Of a DNA stretch of 64,000 bases, positions 16,848 to 26,534 are shown one piece after another. Under the pieces are notes generated by a model. That model had not been told where the DNA came from. It did no database searches and saw only the letters and a list, made by a program, of their open reading frames with translations. Numbering within the stretch: position 1 is the stretch's first letter; each line of letters starts with the position of its first letter. Origin of the DNA: Acidobacteriota bacterium (GTDB lineage Bacteria; Acidobacteriota; Terriglobia; Acidiferrales; UBA7541). The position numbers and the translations under genes are program-made. Location of the stretch: positions 1 to 64,000 of the forward strand of contig JAJPIE010000075.1 in the NCBI GenBank assembly GCA_021324935.1. Reading direction: 5' to 3'.

Positions 16848-19436
16848 ATGGATGACCGGGCCGCAAAGCCCGCCGGACAGCGTGGTTCTCCAAACGATTC
16901 CGGCTCGTTGCGGCGCGACGGTGCACGAGCGCTCGACCCGCTGCTAGCCGACGCGATCCAGGCAATGCGCGATTTTCTGCTGCTACTGCGGGCGCACCGG
17001 CTTTACAGCGCGACGCATCCCCGCCTGCAAGAAAGCCTGGATGCAGCCTACGATTCCCTGCGGCGATCGGCGGCCGACCTGGGCGGCCTGGAAGTCCGGC
17101 CGGAGCGAGGCGGGATCGTAGTGGGCAAGGTCAGCGAGGCGCACCTCCCCGATTCGCGCGGCGAATTTCACGCCCTGGCGACGGAACTCCACCGCGCAGG
17201 TATTCAGACCCTTTGGTTTGCCCCCAAGTTCCATGTGGGCGAATTAGACACGCTCATCCAACTCCTAAAGACGACCTTGTTAAGATCGGAAGAGTCCACC
17301 CGGCGCAATCCGATCATGAACTGGGCGGACATTTTGCGGGAGAATCGCGTGGAAGGGATTCAGATCAACACCTTGACGGAGCGCAAGGTGGACACTGTGC
17401 TGGCCAGCCTGATTGCGGCGCTGGTGGCGTATGGCGGAAACGCGCCCGTGGACGGCGGCGACACCCCGATTCAATCGCCGCAACTCGAGCAGTTCAACGC
17501 AACCTTGCGCCTGATCGGGCACCTGACGCCGCCGATGGAGACGGCACGCGGGCTTTCCGCCGAAGAGGCGGCGCGCGCGATTCACGCTTCAATGGAACAG
17601 GCCAGCCGGGACACGGTGCGGATGTTGCTGGCTTCGATGACGCACTACACCCCGCAAGAAGGCGAGCTGCCGCAGAGTTATTTGCGGCGGCTTTCGCAGA
17701 GTCTGGTGCTGGAATACATGACTTCGGAATTTGCAGCCGGTGCGCTGGCGCCGATTGCGGTGCGGCCGATGCTACACCAGCTTGCGGGGGTGCTGGTGGA
17801 CGCGGGCGGTTATTTCGGGCCGCATTCCTCGCAACATCTATCGACTTTGGCGACAAGCTGGGCGAGCGACGCGTATCGCGAGCAGCTTCTCGAACGCTTC
17901 TGGCTGGAGCTTCCGCCTCGGGAAAAATCGGCCGTACTGCGGGGGCCGGACATCTGGTGCGTGCCGATCAGCTCGATCCGGCAAACATTGGGACAACTGG
18001 CGGAGACGGGCGCGGATGCGCCACGGCGGGAAGCGCGCAGCATCCTGCTGAACTATGCGCGGCGGCTCGAGAATCCTGACAGCGCCACGCGCCGGGTGGT
18101 GGCCGCGGGACTCGGCGAATTGACTCCGCTGCTGGAATCGCTGTGGCCCAACCAGCTTCCGGAAGAATTGAGCCGCGGGACGCTGGCGGCCCTGGCGAAA
18201 GAGCAGTCGCCGGAGACGAGCGCGCTGCTTTCGGCATTCCTGGAAACACTCGGACGCATCGCCGTGATGCGCGGAGACTTTACCGGCTTTGAAAACATCC
18301 TGATTGGCCTCGAGCGGGTACCGCACGATGAGGAGCACGAATATCTGTTCGCTCTAGGACACCGGCTGGTGGCCAACGACCGCTGGATGCTGCTGGTGGA
18401 TGCGGCGCTCGCCAACCGCGCGCTGGATCCGACGTTGCCGCGCTTGCTGGCGCGCGATCCGGAGCGGCTGCTGGACCGCCTGACGCTTTTGCTGACCGAC
18501 CAGCGCGGGCCGGAAATGATACCGGCGATGGCGCGGCTGCTGCGCTCGATCGGCGTGCCGGTGCTGACGTTACTCGAGACGCGGCTGTTTGAAGCGCGGA
18601 GGCAACGCGTGAGCGCGGCGATCAAGCTGCTTGCGGCTGGAGATCCGGACCGCTTGCTGCGCGGGTTAACGCGGGCGATGGCGAGTTGGGAATGGAATCT
18701 GCAGGATCTGGCGGTAAGCGAACTGGCGCGCCCCGCAAACGTCCCCTCGGCGCAAAGCACGGCATTTGTTTTCTCCGCGATTCTGGCGGACGCCCATCCG
18801 CTGGTGGTGCCGATGATGATCGACCAGATCGGAATCGGCCAGGAAGCGACGGCCGTGCCGATGCTGATGGAGATTGCGGCGGGCGAGCACGAGGTGCTGC
18901 GCGACCTATTTGTGCGCATCAAGGCGATCGAGGCGCTGGGGCGCCTGCGGGCGGTGGAAGCTTCCGAACTGTTGCACCAACTGGCCGGGAAGCGCGAGGG
19001 ATTGACGTTCGTGGAGCCCGCGGGTTTGCGGGCGGCGGCGGAAGATGCGCTGGCTATGATGGACGAGACGCCCGCCTCCGCGCGGGTGCGCGCGGCGTTC
19101 GAGTCGCCGGCGCCGCAGGTGGGGAATTTCGTGGTGCCGCGGCGCTACACGAGGATCCCGCTGGAATCGCCGCTGCGCGCGCAAGTCGGGACGCAGCCGC
19201 AAGTGATGAGCCCGGTACGGGTGAAGACGATTAGCCTGGGCGGCGCCTATTTGGAATCGCCGAGCAGGCTAAACGTGGGCGATTCCGTGCAACTGGAAGT
19301 ACGCTCGGGGCTGCGCAAGATTCACTTTACGGCGGTGGTGCGGAACATTGGGCCGGATGGCGGTGGCGTGGAGTTTGTGCACATGAAGCAGGAAGACCAC
19401 GAACGCCTCCGCAAGCTGGTGCAGAAGCACCTGTAA
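16848..19436 (+). CDS. HEAT-repeat-like helical protein with C-terminal PilZ domain
   Basis: About 862 residues if ATG 16848 is the start; the exact start is uncertain and no ribosome-binding site is convincing. Residues 30 to about 740 are almost entirely helical, with a HEAT/ARM-like pattern in the second half ('ARSILLNYARRLENPDSATRRVVAAGLGELTPLL', shown here as a composite region near 400-430). The last 100 residues form a PilZ domain: RRYTR at 765-769 supplies the RxxxR motif. The second c-di-GMP motif, (D/N)xSxxG, reads T-I-S-L-G-G at 794-799, with Thr in place of the acidic or amide residue. The domain should be a beta barrel ending 'VEFVHMKQEDHERLRKLV'. A role as a cyclic-di-GMP-responsive scaffold is likely, but binding is uncertain because of the Thr. 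Confidence 0.8.
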   Translation: MDDRAAKPAGQRGSPNDSGSLRRDGARALDPLLADAIQAMRDFLLLLRAHRLYSATHPRLQESLDAAYDSLRRSAADLGGLEVRPERGGIVVGKVSEAHLPDSRGEFHALATELHRAGIQTLWFAPKFHVGELDTLIQLLKTTLLRSEESTRRNPIMNWADILRENRVEGIQINTLTERKVDTVLASLIAALVAYGGNAPVDGGDTPIQSPQLEQFNATLRLIGHLTPPMETARGLSAEEAARAIHASMEQASRDTVRMLLASMTHYTPQEGELPQSYLRRLSQSLVLEYMTSEFAAGALAPIAVRPMLHQLAGVLVDAGGYFGPHSSQHLSTLATSWASDAYREQLLERFWLELPPREKSAVLRGPDIWCVPISSIRQTLGQLAETGADAPRREARSILLNYARRLENPDSATRRVVAAGLGELTPLLESLWPNQLPEELSRGTLAALAKEQSPETSALLSAFLETLGRIAVMRGDFTGFENILIGLERVPHDEEHEYLFALGHRLVANDRWMLLVDAALANRALDPTLPRLLARDPERLLDRLTLLLTDQRGPEMIPAMARLLRSIGVPVLTLLETRLFEARRQRVSAAIKLLAAGDPDRLLRGLTRAMASWEWNLQDLAVSELARPANVPSAQSTAFVFSAILADAHPLVVPMMIDQIGIGQEATAVPMLMEIAAGEHEVLRDLFVRIKAIEALGRLRAVEASELLHQLAGKREGLTFVEPAGLRAAAEDALAMMDETPASARVRAAFESPAPQVGNFVVPRRYTRIPLESPLRAQVGTQPQVMSPVRVKTISLGGAYLESPSRLNVGDSVQLEVRSGLRKIHFTAVVRNIGPDGGGVEFVHMKQEDHERLRKLVQKHL

Positions 19437-19581
19437 CACCCTAAACTTCATTGCCAAGTTACGCGCGTAACTGCACATGGCCGGCACTTGTGCGGCTTTT
19501 CGACCACTTGCGCAACACTTCCCTGGATTCCTACCGGCGCTTCATCACGGACTGTTAGGATGGATGGAGGAGATAGGATTG

Positions 19582-19893
19582 ATGAGCGTGTTGCCAACAG
19601 TGGAAGTGCTGGGTGCGGTGGCGGGGTTTTGCACGACGTTTGCATTTGTGCCGCAGATTTTCAAGATTGTGAAGCAAGGCGGGCGCGATCTTTCCTACGA
19701 GATGCTGGCTTTTTATCTGGTGGGGGTGCTGCTGTTGCTGGCCTACGGGGTAATGCTGCGCGCACCGTCGGTGATTCTGGCGAACACGGCCACTTCGCTG
19801 CTGATCGGCCTGGCGATTGTGCTGAAGGCCTGGAAAGAGCGCCGGCCTGCGGGCGCGCCGCTGGTGCCGGAACAACTTCCCGAACGCGGGTAA
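19582..19893 (+). CDS. SemiSWEET-type PQ-loop sugar transporter
   Basis: 103 residues with three membrane helices, the size of a bacterial SemiSWEET half-transporter, which works as a homodimer in the inner membrane to move sugars passively. The signature 'FAFVPQIFKIVKQGGRDLSY' places the Pro-Gln pair at residues 24-25 in helix 1. Helix 2 is 'MLAFYLVGVLLLLAYGV' and helix 3 is 'ILANTATSLLIGLAIVLK'. ATG 19582 is preceded by GGAGGA at about ten bases; an in-frame ATG at 19564 is an alternative. It is encoded alone, upstream of the TonB receptor. Confidence 0.88.
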   Translation: MSVLPTVEVLGAVAGFCTTFAFVPQIFKIVKQGGRDLSYEMLAFYLVGVLLLLAYGVMLRAPSVILANTATSLLIGLAIVLKAWKERRPAGAPLVPEQLPERG

Positions 19894-19976
19894 TTCCTCT
19901 CCCTCCCCTTGACGAATAGGCAACCCCTGACGACAAGACTAGCCAAACAAACGTCTGGCAGTTTACAGTTGCTTTC

Positions 19977-19998
19977 GCTTGTACATTGCCGTACAAGC
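19977..19998. promoter_or_regulatory. Dyad (GCTTGTAC-N6-GTACAAGC), possible operator for the TonB receptor gene
   Basis: Perfect 8-bp arms around ATTGCC, about 100 bases upstream of the receptor start codon and followed by TATCTAAAC, which could be a -10-like element. The geometry suits a dimeric repressor or activator. The regulator is unknown. Confidence 0.4.
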
Positions 19999-20101
19999 TA
20001 TCTAAACAACTTTCCGTGTGTCTGAGTCAGTATGCGGCGGGTGACGCCCGCCACCGCTAGGGGTAGCGGAAAGACTGGCAGTTCCATCAAGGAGGCTTGG
20101 T

Positions 20102-23100
20102 ATGCAACGCAGGCAGCCGTTGTTTGCGTTTGTCGTTCTGTGCGTGGCGGTACTTTTGGGGGTCAGCGCGACGGTGGCGCAGATCAACACCGCGACACTC
20201 TCGGGGAACGTCAGCGACCCGCAGGGGCTTGCGGTACGCGGGGCGAAGGTGACAGCAACCCTGATCGCCACCGGAGCCTCTCGAACGGTGAATGTGGACG
20301 ACGCCGGCCACTACACAATCGTCGGCCTGGTGCCGGGCCTTTATAAGCTGCGCGTGGAAAGCGGCACGAATTTCGCCCCTTACGAGAATCCTTCGCTGCA
20401 ACTGACGGTTGGCGAGCAAGCCACGTTCAACGTGAAATTGGAATTGGGAACGCAGACCCAGGTGGTGACAGTAACAACGGAAACGGCGCCGATCGAAGTG
20501 ACGCGTTCGGAAAGCTCGCAGACAGTGGACGAGCGGCAGATCGATAACCTGCCAATCAACGGCCGCAACTACATCAATTTCACGCTGCTGAATTCACAGA
20601 CGACGCGCGACATGTCTCCGACCATCGGCCCGGCACCCAACAGCGGGCTGAACATCAGCGGCGCGCGCGCCCGCGGCAACATGGTGAGCGTGGATGGCGC
20701 CGACGCGGTTGACAATTCCGTGAACGGCATCCGCTCGACCGTGTCGCAGGAAGACGTGCAGGAATTCCAGATGATTTTGAGCAACTACAACGCGGAATAT
20801 GGACGCGCGACCGGGGGCGTTGTGAACATCGTCACCAAGAGCGGCACGAACGATTTCCACGGCGACGTCTTCGGGTATTTCCGCAACAAGTCGTTCCAGG
20901 CCCGCAACCCTTTTTCCGGCCAAGTGGACCCCGTGACCGGCGACTTGGTGCCGACAAAGCAGGCCTATACGCGTGTGCAGGCGGGCACCGCCTTCGGCGG
21001 AGCGCTAAAGAAGGACAAGACCTTTTACTTTTTCTCGTACGAATATACGCAGCGGGAAGAGACGGGGTTTTCGAGCATTGGCGCAGGGAATTTCGGGCTG
21101 CAAAACGTGAATTTGCCAGTGCCGGGCGCGCCGGGCGGCATACTGCCGGTGCAATTGACCTCCGATCAGGCGAATGCGGTGAACACCCTGCTGAGCACGG
21201 GAAACCCGGCCCTGGAATCGCTGGGCGTGAACTACGGCGTGCTGATGGGATCGGCTTCCAGCGTGGCGGTGAACAAACTCGATTACGGCGCGGTGGTGAC
21301 CGCGCAGACCGGAGGCCAGGTGACGCCGGTGAATCCGGTGGTGACGCCGGGCGGGGTTCTTTTTGGGGAGTTTCCGGTTCCGGTGACCTGTCCGGCGGGC
21401 GCGACAGTGAATTCCATTCAATGCTCGAAAATCGGCTACGGCGCAGTGCCGTTGCCGAGCTCTTACGTAGGGCTGAATTCCATCCGGGGAAATTTCCCGG
21501 TGATGGAAAAGACGAGTTTGTGGTCGGCGCGACTGGATCAGCGATGGAACAGCCGGAACTCGTCATTCCTGCGCGTAGGCGTTTCACCTTCGGAAGTGAC
21601 GGGCATCGAATCGACTTCGCAGAACCAAGTGTTCGGGCAGAATGCGGGCTCGCGCACGGGGGAAACGCACTATCGCGACGTGAACGCGACGTTCCAGCAC
21701 GACACGATTTTCAGCGACACGGCTTTCAACGAGTTCCGCTTCCAGTTTGCGCGGCGCGGACTGCACTTCGGGTATTCTCCGCTTGCGGGGGGCAGCGACA
21801 TCGGCGTGAACATTCCGGGTTACGCGTACTTTGGCCGCGAGCCCTACTCGACGGTAGACCGCATCGAGCGGCGCTTCCAGTTCACCGACGACCTGACCAA
21901 GACGCATGGACGCCACACTTTTAAATTCGGCATTGACGCCAATTTCATCCAGTTGCGCTCGGCGAAGCAGCAGATTTTCGAACTGGACTTCGGCGGCGAC
22001 GTGAACTTCGGCGGCCTCTCGGCTTCCACGTTCGGCTTCCCGGACAGCGTCAACCTGGGCAGTACTTCGCTGAGCTTGCCCGGTGCAACGGCGCTGCAGG
22101 CATACGGCCTGGGCATTCCCACCACGTACATCCAAGGCATCGGGCAATCGAACGAACCCTTCGACAACATTCCATTCGGCTTCTTTGCGCAGGATACATG
22201 GCGCGTTACGCCGAAGCTTACAGTGAATTACGGCTTGCGGTACGACGTGGAAATCAGCCCGCTGTTCGCTCCGGCGACGGCCATCAACGCGGCGGCGGAA
22301 AAAGCGCTGGGCGTGACGGAAGGCATTCCGCGTAATTACAAGAACATCGCGCCACGCCTCGGCATCGCATGGGATCCAAAAGGCGACGGAAAGACGGTGA
22401 TTCGCGCGGGCTACGGACTTTTCTACGACCACCCGTTGCTGGCAATCGCGTTTGACGCGGTGACGGCGGACGGAGGTCGCTCCGTGCAGTTGATTTCTCC
22501 TGGAGGCCAGGCTTCGGCCTGCGGACTGGTCACACTTGCTTGTGGCAACGGCCTGGACAGCCCCGGCAACCTGAATGGCTCTTCCATTTTCCAAGGGGCG
22601 CTGAACGCGCTGCCGAACATGTTCTACCTGCCCAATCAGCAGCGGTTCGATCCGCTGAATCCGAATTCGATCTTCGCGAACCAGGCCTATCTGAGCGCGG
22701 GCTTCCCGCTTCCGATTTTGCCGTTCACATTGCCGGTGGCAAGCAATTTCAAGTACGGCTACGCGCAGCAGGCCAATCTGACGATCGAGCACGTGATCGC
22801 GGGTTCGTGGAAGATCAGCGCGGGCTATCAGTGGACGCGGGGGCTGCACCTGAACCGGCCGGTGGACATCAACTCGACCGATCCAGTGTTGCTGACGAAC
22901 AACCTGCTGAACGCCAGCGTGGCGGGCCTCTCGTTCAGCAATCCACTGACAGTGGTGGTGCCCAACAACGACATCAATCCGACGGCTTCGACGTGTGGAC
23001 TCTTCGTGAGCGCCACCAACGCGCCCGGCGTGCTGGGCGTGCTGAATGGCTGCCCGGCCGGGCTCGCGTCGTTTGACGGGAAGTTCGTGGGGACGCCCGC

Positions 23101-24025
23101 TTTCTTCAACTATTTCCGGCCATCCGGACCCAATCCATCATTCGCGGGACTGGTTCCCGGCGGCTACGCCACGCAAGTGGCACTGGCAAAAGCAGCGGGT
23201 TACCCGCAGGGTTTCGGAGCGCCGGTGCCATTCAACAGCGTGGACACGCAGCTTTCCGACGCGGCCTCCTGGTACAACGCGCTGACCGTGAACGTGGAGA
23301 AGAGCTTCACGAAACACTTCTCGCTGCTTTCGAGCTACACGTGGTCGCATTCGATCGACAATGGAACGGACCTGCAGTCGACGCTGGAGCCCGCCGACAG
23401 CCGCTTCGCGTATTTGGAAAAGGCGAACTCAGTGAACGACCAGCGGCATCGCTGGGTGACCAGCGGCGTGTTCCAGAGTTCGGCGCACAAGGGCGGCGAT
23501 TCTTTCGCGCAGAGTTTCCTGAGCGACTGGACCTTGTCGCCACTGGTGGAGGTTTCCTCGGGCCGGCCGTTCAACGTGATTACCGGCGAGGACACCCGGC
23601 TGGACCTGGGCGCTTCGGAAATTCGCCCGGCCTTGGTTGCGCCGGGAACACCCGGATCGGCAACTTCGCCTTATGTGTCTGGCGTTGCGTTCGGGGTTCC
23701 GACGACGTGCTTGACCGACGCGGGGCAGCCGTTCTCGATTCCGGGGATCACGCCGCCACTCGGTTGCACGGGCAACCTGGGACGCAACAAGTTCGTGATG
23801 CCATACTTTTTCCAATTTGACCTGCGCGTGTCCAAAGGCATCGCGCTGGGCGAGCGCATGCGGCTGGATCTGATTGCCGACGCGTTCAACCTCTTCAACC
23901 ACACCAACATTTCCGCGGTGAACCAGTTGTGCGATCCGCTGGCGGGCGCGAGCTGCACCGCAGGCCAGCCGACGGCGGCGTACGATGCGCGGCAGTTCCA
24001 GTTCGCGGTGAAGCTGAACTGGTAG
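20102..24025 (+). CDS. Oar-like TonB-dependent receptor with N-terminal CarboxypepD_reg domain
   Basis: 1307 residues, an outer-membrane receptor for an unknown substrate. AAGGAGG precedes the ATG. The signal peptide ends near 'ATVAQ'. Residues about 30-115 form a carboxypeptidase-regulatory Ig-like domain ('LSGNVSDPQGLAVRGAKV', 'DDAGHYTIVGLVPGLYKL'). A plug domain follows, with 'VDERQIDNLPINGRNY' and 'GRATGGVVNIVTKSGTN'. The remainder is the large beta barrel, ending in the aromatic 'FQFAVKLNW' expected for outer-membrane insertion. This architecture is greatly expanded in Acidobacteriota, where such receptors are commonly linked to polysaccharide or peptide uptake. No adjacent catabolic operon identifies the ligand. 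A good terminator follows. Confidence 0.93.
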   Translation: MQRRQPLFAFVVLCVAVLLGVSATVAQINTATLSGNVSDPQGLAVRGAKVTATLIATGASRTVNVDDAGHYTIVGLVPGLYKLRVESGTNFAPYENPSLQLTVGEQATFNVKLELGTQTQVVTVTTETAPIEVTRSESSQTVDERQIDNLPINGRNYINFTLLNSQTTRDMSPTIGPAPNSGLNISGARARGNMVSVDGADAVDNSVNGIRSTVSQEDVQEFQMILSNYNAEYGRATGGVVNIVTKSGTNDFHGDVFGYFRNKSFQARNPFSGQVDPVTGDLVPTKQAYTRVQAGTAFGGALKKDKTFYFFSYEYTQREETGFSSIGAGNFGLQNVNLPVPGAPGGILPVQLTSDQANAVNTLLSTGNPALESLGVNYGVLMGSASSVAVNKLDYGAVVTAQTGGQVTPVNPVVTPGGVLFGEFPVPVTCPAGATVNSIQCSKIGYGAVPLPSSYVGLNSIRGNFPVMEKTSLWSARLDQRWNSRNSSFLRVGVSPSEVTGIESTSQNQVFGQNAGSRTGETHYRDVNATFQHDTIFSDTAFNEFRFQFARRGLHFGYSPLAGGSDIGVNIPGYAYFGREPYSTVDRIERRFQFTDDLTKTHGRHTFKFGIDANFIQLRSAKQQIFELDFGGDVNFGGLSASTFGFPDSVNLGSTSLSLPGATALQAYGLGIPTTYIQGIGQSNEPFDNIPFGFFAQDTWRVTPKLTVNYGLRYDVEISPLFAPATAINAAAEKALGVTEGIPRNYKNIAPRLGIAWDPKGDGKTVIRAGYGLFYDHPLLAIAFDAVTADGGRSVQLISPGGQASACGLVTLACGNGLDSPGNLNGSSIFQGALNALPNMFYLPNQQRFDPLNPNSIFANQAYLSAGFPLPILPFTLPVASNFKYGYAQQANLTIEHVIAGSWKISAGYQWTRGLHLNRPVDINSTDPVLLTNNLLNASVAGLSFSNPLTVVVPNNDINPTASTCGLFVSATNAPGVLGVLNGCPAGLASFDGKFVGTPAFFNYFRPSGPNPSFAGLVPGGYATQVALAKAAGYPQGFGAPVPFNSVDTQLSDAASWYNALTVNVEKSFTKHFSLLSSYTWSHSIDNGTDLQSTLEPADSRFAYLEKANSVNDQRHRWVTSGVFQSSAHKGGDSFAQSFLSDWTLSPLVEVSSGRPFNVITGEDTRLDLGASEIRPALVAPGTPGSATSPYVSGVAFGVPTTCLTDAGQPFSIPGITPPLGCTGNLGRNKFVMPYFFQFDLRVSKGIALGERMRLDLIADAFNLFNHTNISAVNQLCDPLAGASCTAGQPTAAYDARQFQFAVKLNW

Positions 24026-24060
24026 CGCGACGCCGGCGAATTCACACTGACATTCACAGC

Positions 24061-24095
24061 AGGGCCCCGGACCAGATGCGGGGCCCTTTCTTCTT
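24061..24095 (+). terminator. Rho-independent terminator of the TonB receptor gene
   Basis: AGGGCCCCG (24061-24069) pairs perfectly with CGGGGCCCT (24079-24087) around a 9-base loop. TTTCTTCTTT follows immediately. It lies 35 bases after the receptor stop codon. Confidence 0.85.
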
Positions 24096-24232
24096 TGGGT
24101 CCCGATTTTTTTGCGAGTAGATGGAAGCCGGCAGATTTTCGTTCGCGCGTCGAGTATCGCCTCCTGCTTTCCAGCCGCAAAACCCTTGATTTCTGCTATC
24201 CAAATTCCGATTTCCGATATACTTTTCGCGCC

Positions 24233-24991
24233 ATGGATAATTCTTCGATTACAAATTTGAGCGGCGCGCCATCGGACGCGCTGGTCGAAATTCAGCGCGA
24301 GGGAGAGGTGCTGAGCTTCACCCTGAACAATCCCGGCCGCGGCAACGAAGTGACCGGAACAATGTTTGACGCCATGCTGGCCGAATTGCGGGCGGAGGCC
24401 GCGCGGCCTCGCGCGCGCGTGCTGCGGATTCGCGCGAGGGGGCGCGTTTTCTGCACGGGGCGCGAGCGCGCGGCGCGCGACGCGGATTCGATTCGCGCGG
24501 AAGCGGCGCGGCTGATTGAATTCAAGCGCATCGTGCGAACTTGCCCTCTGATCGGCGTTGCGGAGATGCAGGGCGATGCGTTCGGCTTTGGGATGGGGCT
24601 GGCGATCGTGTGCGATTTCGCGCTGGTGTCGGAGCAGGCTTCGCTGTGCTTTCCGGAAATGCAACACGGGCTGGCGCCGGCGGCAATCATGGCGTACCTG
24701 GGCGAATACGCGCTGCCGCGGTTTGCGTTTCCGCTGGTGCTTTTCGGCGAACCTTTCACGCCGCAGCGCGCGCTGGAAATCGGCCTGATTTCGCAGGTTT
24801 GCTCCCCCGCGACTTTGGCCACCGAAGCGGATGCGCTGGTGGCGCGCATTTTGCGGCTGGATGCCGGAGCGGCACGGCGCTGCAAAGAGTTTTTTCTGGC
24901 CACGCAGAGCCATACCTTCGCGGAAAACTGCCAGCTTGCGCTGGACGCTCTCACGCAAGGTTCGCTTGAGATGCTCTCGAGGAAAAAGTGA
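24233..24991 (+). CDS. Enoyl-CoA hydratase/isomerase family protein
   Basis: 252 residues of the crotonase fold. The CoA/oxyanion segments read 'RVFCTGRERAARDADS' in place of the usual FCAGxD, and 'GDAFGFGMGLAIVCDFALVSE' in place of GGGCEL. In hydratases such as the rat mitochondrial enzyme the first catalytic Glu sits in GGGCEL; here that position is Gly. The second Glu is kept in 'CFPEMQHGL'. It may therefore be an isomerase, a hydrolase-like member or an altered hydratase. The ATG at 24233 gives the normal family length. The MFS gene begins 7 bases after its stop, suggesting a two-gene operon for uptake and breakdown of an acid. Confidence 0.82.
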   Translation: MDNSSITNLSGAPSDALVEIQREGEVLSFTLNNPGRGNEVTGTMFDAMLAELRAEAARPRARVLRIRARGRVFCTGRERAARDADSIRAEAARLIEFKRIVRTCPLIGVAEMQGDAFGFGMGLAIVCDFALVSEQASLCFPEMQHGLAPAAIMAYLGEYALPRFAFPLVLFGEPFTPQRALEIGLISQVCSPATLATEADALVARILRLDAGAARRCKEFFLATQSHTFAENCQLALDALTQGSLEMLSRKK

Positions 24992-24998
24992 ACCGTTC

Positions 24999-26327
24999 AT
25001 GAGCGTAAACGCCGGCGCGCGTCTCGATCGCCTTCCCCTTTCCGCCTTTCATCGACGCATCGTGACCCTGATCGCCATCGGGATGTTTTTCGACGGCTAC
25101 GACGTGTACGTGGCGGCCACGGTGCTGGGCGCGACGCTGAAGAGCGGATTTTCGACGCTGGCGCAAAACGCTCAGTTCGTGTCCGTGACGTTCATGGGGA
25201 TGATGATCGGATCGTTCCTGACGGGATTTCTAGGCGACCGTTACGGGCGGCGATTCACCTATCAGGCAAACCTGATGATTTTCGGATTGGCGTCGCTGGC
25301 AGCCGCGTTCGCGCCCAATATGCCCTGGCTGATCGCGCTGCGCGGGGTGATGGGCATCGGACTGGGGGCGGAACTCGTGGCGGGCTATGCGGCGCTGACG
25401 GAATTTCTGCCGCCGCAGGCGCGCGGAAAATGGAGCGGGATTTTGAACGCGGCGGTGGTGACCAGCCTGCCGGTGAGCGCGCTGGCCAGTACGCTGCTGA
25501 TTCCGCGCATCGGCTGGCGGATCATGTTCGTGATCGGCGGCATCGGCGCCTTGATCGTGTGGTATCTGCGCAAGGCGATGCCGGAATCGCCGCGATGGCT
25601 GGAATCGATCGGGAGAGCGGAGGAGGCGGAAACGATTCTGCTGCGGATTGAAATCGAGGTCACGCGGCAAGGTGTGGTTTTGCCGGAGCCGGCGCCAACG
25701 ACCGCGGTGGGGCCCATGCGCGGGGTGGGGACGCTGTTTCAGCCGCCTCTGCTATCGCGGACAATGGTGGGGTTTCTGACGCTGATCGTGGAGAACACGC
25801 TGATTTATGGATTTGTGTCGTGGCTGCCGACATTTTTCGTGCAGCAGGGGCTGAGCATCGCGACTTCGTTCAAATTTTCTTTTTTGATGAGCATGGGCGC
25901 GCCGGTGGGAGCCGCGATCGCAGCCGTGTCCGCGGATTCGCTGGGAAGAAAGCCGGCGATTCTTGGCGCTTCGTTTTCGGCAATTGTTTTCGGAGGGATT
26001 TATCCGTTCATGCGCGACCCGGTGCTGCTGCCCCTGGTGGGATTTCTGCTGGTGGTTTCGATCTATGTGCTGGTGGCGATGCTGTTCGCGATTTACATTC
26101 CCGAGCTGTTTCCGACGGATTTGCGGATGCGGGCCGCGGGATTATGTAACACCGTGGGGCGGACGGCCACGATCTTTACGCCGTTTCTGGTGGTATTGCT
26201 GTTGCGCAAGTATGGAGTTGCCGGCGTGACCTGTCTGATGATCGGAATGTTGATCGTGCAGATTGTGGTGGTGCACTTCTTCGGGCTGGAACCGCGGCGG
26301 CGGCGGCTGGAAGAGCTGGAGTCATAG
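24999..26327 (+). CDS. MFS transporter (metabolite:H+ symporter type)
   Basis: 442 residues, twelve predicted membrane helices. The MFS signature between helices 2 and 3 reads 'GFLGDRYGRRFTY', and the end of helix 6 carries 'MPESPRWLESIGRAEEAE', as in the sugar-porter and aromatic-acid symporter groups. 'FFDGYDVYVAATVLG' in helix 1, with an Asp in the membrane, is typical of AAHS/NiaP-like carriers of organic or aromatic acids. The start ATG lies 7 bases after the crotonase-family gene, so co-transcription and a shared substrate pathway are likely. The actual substrate is unknown. Confidence 0.88.
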   Translation: MSVNAGARLDRLPLSAFHRRIVTLIAIGMFFDGYDVYVAATVLGATLKSGFSTLAQNAQFVSVTFMGMMIGSFLTGFLGDRYGRRFTYQANLMIFGLASLAAAFAPNMPWLIALRGVMGIGLGAELVAGYAALTEFLPPQARGKWSGILNAAVVTSLPVSALASTLLIPRIGWRIMFVIGGIGALIVWYLRKAMPESPRWLESIGRAEEAETILLRIEIEVTRQGVVLPEPAPTTAVGPMRGVGTLFQPPLLSRTMVGFLTLIVENTLIYGFVSWLPTFFVQQGLSIATSFKFSFLMSMGAPVGAAIAAVSADSLGRKPAILGASFSAIVFGGIYPFMRDPVLLPLVGFLLVVSIYVLVAMLFAIYIPELFPTDLRMRAAGLCNTVGRTATIFTPFLVVLLLRKYGVAGVTCLMIGMLIVQIVVVHFFGLEPRRRRLEELES

Positions 26328-26534
26328 GTGGCGGTGACTTGTGATTGGCGACTGGTGACTGGAAAGAGTTGGCTTTGCAGGAGCAGTGCGCCTGGCCAGC
26401 GAGTCTCGGCACCTGATAGCCGCCGCCATCAGACGGTTTCACCCGAATTTTGGACACACCCCTCCTCGCTAAGCAAATCAACTCTTCTTTGACCAAATGA
26501 GCCAGTGAACTGAGTCGATTGCGCGCGCTAACGC

